Both the position numbers and the translations under genes were made by a program. DNA of 7,672 nucleotides from the NCBI GenBank assembly GCA_003170035.1, contig PMZX01000387.1, forward strand, positions 12,527-20,198, written 5' to 3'. This document shows positions 1 to 4,693 of the stretch, one piece after another; position 1 is the stretch's first letter; each line of letters opens with the position of its first letter. This DNA comes from Myxococcales bacterium (GTDB lineage: Bacteria; Myxococcota_A; Polyangia; Fen-1088). The notes beneath the pieces were generated by a model. It did no database searches, was not told the DNA's origin, and was given only the letters and a program-made list of their open reading frames with translations.

Positions 1-557
1 TTGTTGGGCGAGCAAAGATAGACCAGGTCCACGCGGTCCTCGGGCAGCGGTGGGTCGAAGTCGTTTGCCGCCGTGGTGGGCAAGTACACCAGGCGCTGGT
101 AGCGGCCCTCGCTGTCGGCAGGACCGGTGCGGCTGGCCATCACGTTGGTGTCGACGTACACCGGGTACACCGGGTCGGTTACCGCCACCACGCTGTCGAG
201 GGAGAAGATCTCTTGCATGTTGGCGGTGTCGCACTTGGCCCCGTCGGAGACAAAGATCTCGTCGGGTGCCACCTGCGCGCCCTGGCTGCGGTAGCGGGCC
301 GCGATGGCGTCGAGCAGGAAATCGTAGCCCTGCTCGGGACCGTAGCCGCGAAAGGTCTCTTTGTGCGCCATCTCGTCGGCGGCAGTCTTGATCGCGTCGA
401 CGATGGGCGCGGGCAGGGGCAACACCACATCGCCGATGCCCAGACGGATGATGCGCGCTGCCGGGTGCGCCGCCGCATAGGCCCGCACCCGCTTGCCAAT
501 CTCGGGGAAGAGGTAGCCAGCCTGCAGTTTTTGGTAGTGCGTGTTGATCTTGGCCAT
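1..557 (-). CDS. dapL: LL-diaminopimelate aminotransferase, N-terminal part (cut by window edge)
   Basis: This PLP-dependent fold-type I aminotransferase makes LL-2,6-diaminopimelate directly from tetrahydrodipicolinate with glutamate as amino donor. It is the short branch of lysine and peptidoglycan precursor synthesis and acts in the cytoplasm. The frame gives 185 residues from the ATG at 557 and leaves through position 1; the family is about 410 residues, so slightly under half is present. Visible family landmarks are [11 protein letters not shown] (14-24), RLGIGD (38-43), the [10 protein letters not shown] block (71-80), SDGAKCD (104-110) in the PLP-phosphate region, [13 protein letters not shown] (128-140), and LCSPN at the edge, where the family continues NPTG. 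The start fits the family's N-terminus (MxKIN.[14 protein letters not shown]). Upstream is only a purine-rich GAAAGAAAG as a weak ribosome site. The gene is divergent from the tldD-like gene. The alternative, another class I aminotransferase, is unlikely given the GYLFPEI and SDGAKCD blocks. Confidence 0.95.
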   Translation of the reverse strand, partial: MAKINTHYQKLQAGYLFPEIGKRVRAYAAAHPAARIIRLGIGDVVLPLPAPIVDAIKTAADEMAHKETFRGYGPEQGYDFLLDAIAARYRSQGAQVAPDEIFVSDGAKCDTANMQEIFSLDSVVAVTDPVYPVYVDTNVMASRTGPADSEGRYQRLVYLPTTAANDFDPPLPEDRVDLVYLCSPN

Positions 558-587
558 CGCTTCGACTTTCTTTCGGGCTGCGAAGCG
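558..587. promoter_or_regulatory. Perfect 7-bp inverted repeat abutting the dapL start codon
   Basis: CGCTTCG (558-564) and CGAAGCG (581-587) are perfect reverse complements separated by 16 bases. The repeat sits in the 62-base gap between the divergent dapL and tldD-like genes, and its inner arm touches the dapL ATG. In dapL mRNA it could form a hairpin whose loop holds the only purine-rich ribosome-site candidate (GAAAGAAAG). As DNA it could be a dyad operator for one or both genes. Seen: the repeat and its position. Inferred: any function. No clear sigma-70 promoter could be picked out in this short gap. Confidence 0.35.
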
Positions 588-619
588 GTAAGACTAGCTA
601 ACTTCCCCCCCGAGGCGCA

Positions 620-2347
620 ATGGTACGCAAACACGTAGTTCAAACGCTGCTTTCTCTGCTCGCGATCCCTTTGCTTTCTGGCCCGCTGGCCGCCGGCAAG
701 ACCGCGCCCACCGCACCCGATCCCCGGCTGGCGCTGTTGCGTGCGCTCAAGAGCGAACTGGGCCGTTCGCAAGAAAAGCTGCGCCTGCCGGGTGAGGATG
801 GGCCGTACTTCATCCGCTACCTGGTGCGCGAATATGATGACTACGATCTTGCCGCGCGTTTCGGCGCCCTGCTGGAAGACAGCCACCAGCACGTACGGCA
901 GGCCAACGTGGAGGTACGGGTGGGCAGCTACAAATTCGATAACACTGCCGACGACACGACCGAGAGGACGTTCGATCTGGACGACTTCGATCGCTATGAG
1001 CCGCCGGTAGGCGCGCCCATCGACGACGACGTGGATGTGTTGCGGGCCACGCTGTGGTTGCAGACCGACGCGCGCTACAAGCAGGCTCTGGCCACCCTGC
1101 ACAAGAAACGCGGCGCCCGCGTGACCAAGATGGTGGAAGACGAGTCGATGGCCAGCTTCTCGCGTGAGAAGCCCCAGCGCGGCGTCGACAAACCCATCAC
1201 ACTCAAGCTGGACCGGACGACCTGGGAGAACCGCCTGCGTCGCGTGTCCGCGCTGTTCAAGGTCTACCCGGAGATCTTCGATTCCCAGGTCAAGCTGTCG
1301 GTCGATCACCAGATTCGTTTCATCGTCACCACCGAGGGCACCGAACTGGTGAATGAGCGCCTCATCTACGGCCTGCACATGACCGCCAACGCGCGCGCTG
1401 CCGACGGCCTGCTCATCAACCACTTCAAGAGCTTCTATGGCGCCTCCGAGAGTGAGATGCCTGACGACGCCACCCTGGAGCGCACCGCCAAGCAGCTCGC
1501 TGATGAGGTCAAACGCCTGCGCGAGGCGCCCATGATGGATCCGTTCAACGGCCCGGCCATCCTGCTGCCCGAGGCAGCCGGAGTGTTCTTTCACGAAGCG
1601 CTCGGTCACCGGCTGGAAGGCGAGCGGCAGAACGACAACAAGGAGGGCGCGACCTTCAAGGGCCAGATCGGCAAGACCATCCTGCCCTCCTTCATCAGTG
1701 TGCTCGACGATCCGTCGGCAGCCAAGCTGGGCGGCGTGTCGCTCAACGGCCACTACGACTTCGACGATGAGGGCGTGGCGTCGTTCCCCGTGACCCTGGT
1801 GGACCACGGCATCTTGCGCAACTACCTCAAGAGCCGCACCCCGGTGAAGGGCTCACCCGCGTCCAACGGCCATGGCCGCGCCGAGGGTACGCTCGATCCC
1901 ATCGGCCGCATGGCCAGCACCATCGTGAAGTCCGACAAGGTGGTGCCCTATGCCAAGCTGAAAGAGATGCTGCTCGAAGAAATCCGGCGGCAGAGGAAGA
2001 GCTTCGGGCTCATCATCGCCGACATTAGCGGCGGCCAGACCAACACCACAACCTATGATTTCCAGGCCTTCAAGGGCATGCCGCGCATCGTGTACCGGGT
2101 CGACGCGGAGACCGGCAAGGAAACCCTGGCGCGCGGGGTGGAGTTCGTGGGCACGCCCATCGGCTCGCTCAATCGCATCCTGGCGACCTCGGACCGCAGC
2201 GCGGTGTTCAACGGTTTCTGCGGCGCCGAGTCGGGCTATGTACCGGTGTCGACCGCCGCGCCTGCCGTGCTGATCAGCGAAATCGAACTGCAGCGAACCC
2301 GCCGGGCCATGGAACGGCCGCCCATCCTGCCTGCGCCCTGGCGGTAG
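620..2347 (+). CDS. Exported TldD/PmbA-family zinc metallopeptidase
   Basis: A protein of 575 residues of the TldD/PmbA (peptidase U62) family, zinc metallopeptidases best known from E. coli TldD/TldE, which cleave unfolded peptides such as microcin B17 leader and CcdA. The zinc motif HEALGH is at residues 325-330 (HExxxH). Cys534 in NGFCG, followed by YVPVS, matches the third zinc ligand of E. coli TldD near its C-terminus. Other family blocks are ILLPEAAGVFFHEALGHRLE (314-333), the glycine-rich GSPASNGHGR region (411-420) and GVEFVGTP (506-513). Unlike cytoplasmic TldD, it starts with a signal peptide: RKH, a hydrophobic stretch to about residue 20, then a likely cleavage after LAA (23-25). 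This and a longer N-terminal domain push HExxxH about 60 residues later than in E. coli. GAGG (612-615), 4 bases before the ATG, supports the start. No TldE-like partner adjoins it; the next gene is convergent. Substrate unknown. Confidence 0.92.
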   Translation: MVRKHVVQTLLSLLAIPLLSGPLAAGKTAPTAPDPRLALLRALKSELGRSQEKLRLPGEDGPYFIRYLVREYDDYDLAARFGALLEDSHQHVRQANVEVRVGSYKFDNTADDTTERTFDLDDFDRYEPPVGAPIDDDVDVLRATLWLQTDARYKQALATLHKKRGARVTKMVEDESMASFSREKPQRGVDKPITLKLDRTTWENRLRRVSALFKVYPEIFDSQVKLSVDHQIRFIVTTEGTELVNERLIYGLHMTANARAADGLLINHFKSFYGASESEMPDDATLERTAKQLADEVKRLREAPMMDPFNGPAILLPEAAGVFFHEALGHRLEGERQNDNKEGATFKGQIGKTILPSFISVLDDPSAAKLGGVSLNGHYDFDDEGVASFPVTLVDHGILRNYLKSRTPVKGSPASNGHGRAEGTLDPIGRMASTIVKSDKVVPYAKLKEMLLEEIRRQRKSFGLIIADISGGQTNTTTYDFQAFKGMPRIVYRVDAETGKETLARGVEFVGTPIGSLNRILATSDRSAVFNGFCGAESGYVPVSTAAPAVLISEIELQRTRRAMERPPILPAPWR

Positions 2348-2407
2348 CGGGCAGTTTGTCAGATCTTCGGGGCGACCTCGCAAGAGGAGAAAGCAGCCTC
2401 AACTCGG

Positions 2408-3985
2408 TCAGCGCAAGCTGTGACCAACCTCTGGCGGCACCATGTGAATTCCAGGACGCTGGGCCAGCACCTTCATGATTTCTTCGTCGGGAAGCAACCA
2501 TCTCAGCGGAACCAACCTACCGATCGACAAGGTGCCGGGGCCGCGATCGCGGATGGGAAACTCATTGCGGATAAGCAAGTGGACCCGGCGCTCAACAAGG
2601 TACGCCGGGGTGGGTCGCTTCTCGTGTCCCGGCCGGCCGCGTGTTTCTGTTCGCGTGCGGGCGATGGTCCGATCGGTCAGGCCATTGATGTCGACAATGC
2701 GCGGCAGATGGCTGTAGTAGGCCAACATGCACAATCCCCCTTCCATCATGAAGGTGGCGTCGATGCCCTGGAAGGTCGATGCCAGAACCTCGCCTTGTAG
2801 CCGGCGCAACTTCACCACCTCGGAGGGGTAGAAGGACGGCTCGTCAGCCACATCGGCGATGCGGCCCTGCCGGCCCCACCAGGCGTAGATGGGCAGGGGA
2901 AGTGCGGCCAGTGCGCCAAGCACAACCGCCAAGGCCACGCGTCGACGTTGGCTGGCCAGTCTGCCGGTCATGCGCTCAAGCGCCATGAGACCCAGCGGGA
3001 CGACTGGGAGCAAACGTCGGCCGAACATGAAGTCGCCGCCGGAGCGCACCACGTAAAGGGTGAACACCGCCGCCGCCGCCAGTAAGCCCGCCGCACCTCG
3101 TGCTTGCCGCGGGCCCCTGCTGACCGCACAAACCATCCCGAGTGCCAGCGCAAACACCAGGACGTGATTGCGCGAGAGCAGAAGACCCAAGTACGTCAAC
3201 CCCGAACCCCAGTAGGCCTGGCCCGTGTTCTTGGCGTAGAAGGTATTGGGCACAAAGTCGCCGTAGTAAAGGACGCGGAAGGCGGTGGCACCCGCGACAG
3301 CGCAAACCAGGGGGCCGCCGATGCGCAGAAGGGCGGCCAGGCTCGCCCGCCGATCGGTGCGCAGCCGGCCACCGACATACCAGGCGGCCAGGGTCCCTGC
3401 GATCAGAATGCCGTCCGGGCGCAAGAGCCACAGCACCACACCGACCATGCCTGCGTAAATCTCCCGTCGCGGGTCGGGCTGCGCAGCCCCAAAGAGCAAC
3501 AGCCCCATGCCAGCGGCCGCGGCCGCGAAACTCATGGTCTCGAGCCCACCGGTCGCCCACAGCGCCATGTCGTGCATGGCAAAGGTGACCCACAGGGCGA
3601 TGGGAACGGCCGGTCGAGGGTCGCTTCGCCACCAGCATGCGAGGATGACGGCCAGAATGATGAAGCTTGCGATGCCCAGGATCTCCGAAGCCAAAGGCAG
3701 ATCGATGCCGGCCGCAGCGGCAGGAACCAGAATCAGCGTCCACAGCAGGTTCGTGTAGCCCTCCACGCGTTCGCCCACGTTCCACACCAGACCCCAACCG
3801 CGCGCAAGGTTGTCGGCATAGCGGAACGAGATGAAGGCATCGTCGCAGGCCCAACGGTCGGCCCACGCAGCGAGAACGCTTGCCGCTACCAGGATGCAAC
3901 TTGCGACAACGACCAGCCGGCGCCAGGCCCAAGGTGGACGTGACGGAGAGGGCGACGCGACCTCGCTTGATGGGAGTTCCTGCAT
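2408..3985 (-). CDS. GT-C family membrane glycosyltransferase (AftB-like / RgtA-B-C-D-like)
   Basis: A polytopic protein of 525 residues with roughly 10-12 hydrophobic segments between residues 22 and 370 and a soluble C-terminal region (about 370-525). GT-C enzymes take a sugar from a polyprenyl-phosphate donor and add it outside the cytoplasmic membrane to lipids, glycans or proteins. Evidence: after the first membrane helix comes CDDAFISFRYADNL (47-60) with the paired acidic residues D48-D49 expected in the first outer loop, then GLVWN.GERVEGYTN (65-79). Further family blocks are TGGLET (145-150), RPDG (189-192), YYGDFVPNTFYAK (240-252), GGDFMFGRR (316-324) and VDINGLTDRTIAR (431-443). The ATG at 3985 is chosen because hydrophobic and conserved sequence starts just after it; the frame stays open to a GTG at 4255, but that stretch is basic, unlike the family, and overlaps the small gene. 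The ribosome site is weak. It is convergent with the tldD-like gene, 60 bases apart. Donor and acceptor are unknown. Confidence 0.85.
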   Translation of the reverse strand: MQELPSSEVASPSPSRPPWAWRRLVVVASCILVAASVLAAWADRWACDDAFISFRYADNLARGWGLVWNVGERVEGYTNLLWTLILVPAAAAGIDLPLASEILGIASFIILAVILACWWRSDPRPAVPIALWVTFAMHDMALWATGGLETMSFAAAAAGMGLLLFGAAQPDPRREIYAGMVGVVLWLLRPDGILIAGTLAAWYVGGRLRTDRRASLAALLRIGGPLVCAVAGATAFRVLYYGDFVPNTFYAKNTGQAYWGSGLTYLGLLLSRNHVLVFALALGMVCAVSRGPRQARGAAGLLAAAAVFTLYVVRSGGDFMFGRRLLPVVPLGLMALERMTGRLASQRRRVALAVVLGALAALPLPIYAWWGRQGRIADVADEPSFYPSEVVKLRRLQGEVLASTFQGIDATFMMEGGLCMLAYYSHLPRIVDINGLTDRTIARTRTETRGRPGHEKRPTPAYLVERRVHLLIRNEFPIRDRGPGTLSIGRLVPLRWLLPDEEIMKVLAQRPGIHMVPPEVGHSLR

Positions 3986-4223
3986 TTCAGATTTTGTTGA
4001 TGGTGGCCTTGGACTTGGAAACCAGCAAGTGTTTGCGGCTTTGCTACCACTTCGCGGATGGCGATCTGGGCCTCCTCCACCGCAAGCCTCAGCCCTGGTT
4101 CCCGTCTCGATTCCATCCGTACGTCGAGCACGGCCACCTCTGGCAAGACTGTTGGCCGCTTTCTTCACAACCTCGGACGCTTGCCTGGGGCCGCAAGCCT
4201 GCGATGTGCTACTTTGGATTCTT
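3986..4223. other. Divergent intergenic region, presumed promoters for both flanking genes
   Basis: This 238-base gap lies between two divergently transcribed genes, so promoters for both should be here, but I could not pick a convincing -35/-10 pair on either strand. A short inverted repeat, GCTTGC (4179-4184) and GCAAGC (4193-4198) with an 8-base loop, lies 25 bases before the small gene's ATG. On the minus strand, two frames remain open through most of the gap. One continues into the glycosyltransferase frame; the other contains VAVLDVRMESRREPG. Neither has a good start or a recognisable domain, so I do not call a gene. Confidence 0.4.
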
Positions 4224-4556
4224 ATGCCCCGTGACCCCAAGATCACGCCTATCACCCGGCACGACCCGCGTACCTTCTACGCCACGCGCGCCACGCGCAC
4301 GCGTAACGCCGAGGCCTGGGATCTCTGGTCGGTCGAGGACGGCCGCCGCGTGGGCTACCTGTCGATGATCGATGACGGCCACATGATCTATGCCCTGGCC
4401 ACCGTGAAGCGCGGCACCTCGCATGACGAGATCGCTGACCTGGTCGACGGCTTCTTCCCGCCCTCGGCCACGGATGCCTTGAGCCGCGAAACCGTGATCG
4501 CTGACTACGACGAAGAGCCGGTGATCCTCGAATCAGAAGTCGGCACCGAGGAGTAG
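4224..4556 (+). CDS. Small hypothetical protein (110 aa)
   Basis: I do not recognise this protein. The N-terminal 28 residues are basic and rich in Arg and Thr (ITRHDPRTFYATRATRTRN). The middle (WDLWSVEDGRRVGYLSMIDDG, then HMIYALATV) alternates like three beta-strands. SHDEIADLVDGFFP (66-79) looks like an amphipathic helix, and the tail is strongly acidic (DYDEEP, ESEVGTEE). There is no signal peptide or membrane segment, so it is probably cytoplasmic. Its codon use is like its neighbours', and the frame fits real coding with G/C-ending codons. The ATG at 4224 is the best start; an in-frame GTG at 4206 is possible, and neither has a strong ribosome site. It lies 137 bases upstream of the STAND-HEAT gene on the same strand and could share its transcript. 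The frame is open upstream as well, but the sequence before the ATG does not look coding. Confidence 0.7.
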   Translation: MPRDPKITPITRHDPRTFYATRATRTRNAEAWDLWSVEDGRRVGYLSMIDDGHMIYALATVKRGTSHDEIADLVDGFFPPSATDALSRETVIADYDEEPVILESEVGTEE

Positions 4557-4576
4557 AACTACCGCATCAGTTCTTC

Positions 4577-4597
4577 GATTCACCCCGAAAGTGAATC
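4577..4597 (+). terminator. Hairpin after the small gene, possible weak terminator
   Basis: GATTCAC (4577-4583) and GTGAATC (4591-4597) form a perfect 7-bp stem with a 7-base loop (CCCGAAA), starting 20 bases after the stop of the small gene. The position suits transcription termination or 3'-end protection. There is no T-run behind the stem, so it is not a canonical intrinsic terminator, and it could also be an operator dyad ahead of the downstream gene. Confidence 0.35.
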
Positions 4598-4619
4598 TAG
4601 TGCAGGGTGTAGCAGGGCT

Positions 4620-4635
4620 GCCGCCCCCCCGCGGC
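4620..4635 (+). other. Short GC stem with an all-C loop in the STAND gene leader
   Basis: GCCGC (4620-4624) pairs perfectly with GCGGC (4631-4635) around a loop of six C residues. It lies about 60 bases before the STAND-HEAT start codon, within a pyrimidine-rich leader. The C run continues the stem's last C, giving seven C in a row (4624-4630), which may be prone to slippage. A role is not demonstrated; in GC-rich DNA such a small stem can arise by chance. Confidence 0.2.
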
Positions 4636-4693
4636 TCGCTGTCCCACGCAGTTTCTCCTTCCCTCCTCTGTCGGTGCGGCTATTCTGTCCCCT

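Noticed and set aside
605..611. Run of seven C just before the tldD-like ribosome site as a phase-variation tract
   Set aside because: Seven C is short for slippage-based switching, and a run this short is unremarkable in GC-rich DNA.
179..1807. Long minus-strand open frame (542 codons) opposite the tldD-like gene and across the dapL start
   Set aside because: It is antisense to a clear TldD frame with an intact zinc site and reads dapL out of frame. Long antisense frames are common in GC-rich coding DNA, and the translation shows no domain.
2376..2387. CCTC-GCAA-GAGG hairpin between the convergent tldD-like and glycosyltransferase genes as a terminator
   Set aside because: The stem has only 4 pairs and no T-run on either side, which is too weak to call.
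3104..3943. Plus-strand open frame of 279 codons opposite the glycosyltransferase
   Set aside because: The minus-strand frame has membrane helices and conserved GT-C blocks; this one is a polar, Gln/Pro/Arg-rich shadow.
3986..4255. N-terminal extension of the glycosyltransferase to a GTG at 4255
   Set aside because: The extra 90 residues are Arg/Gly/Thr-rich and unlike the family, and the extension would overlap the divergent small gene. Conserved sequence begins only after the ATG at 3985.
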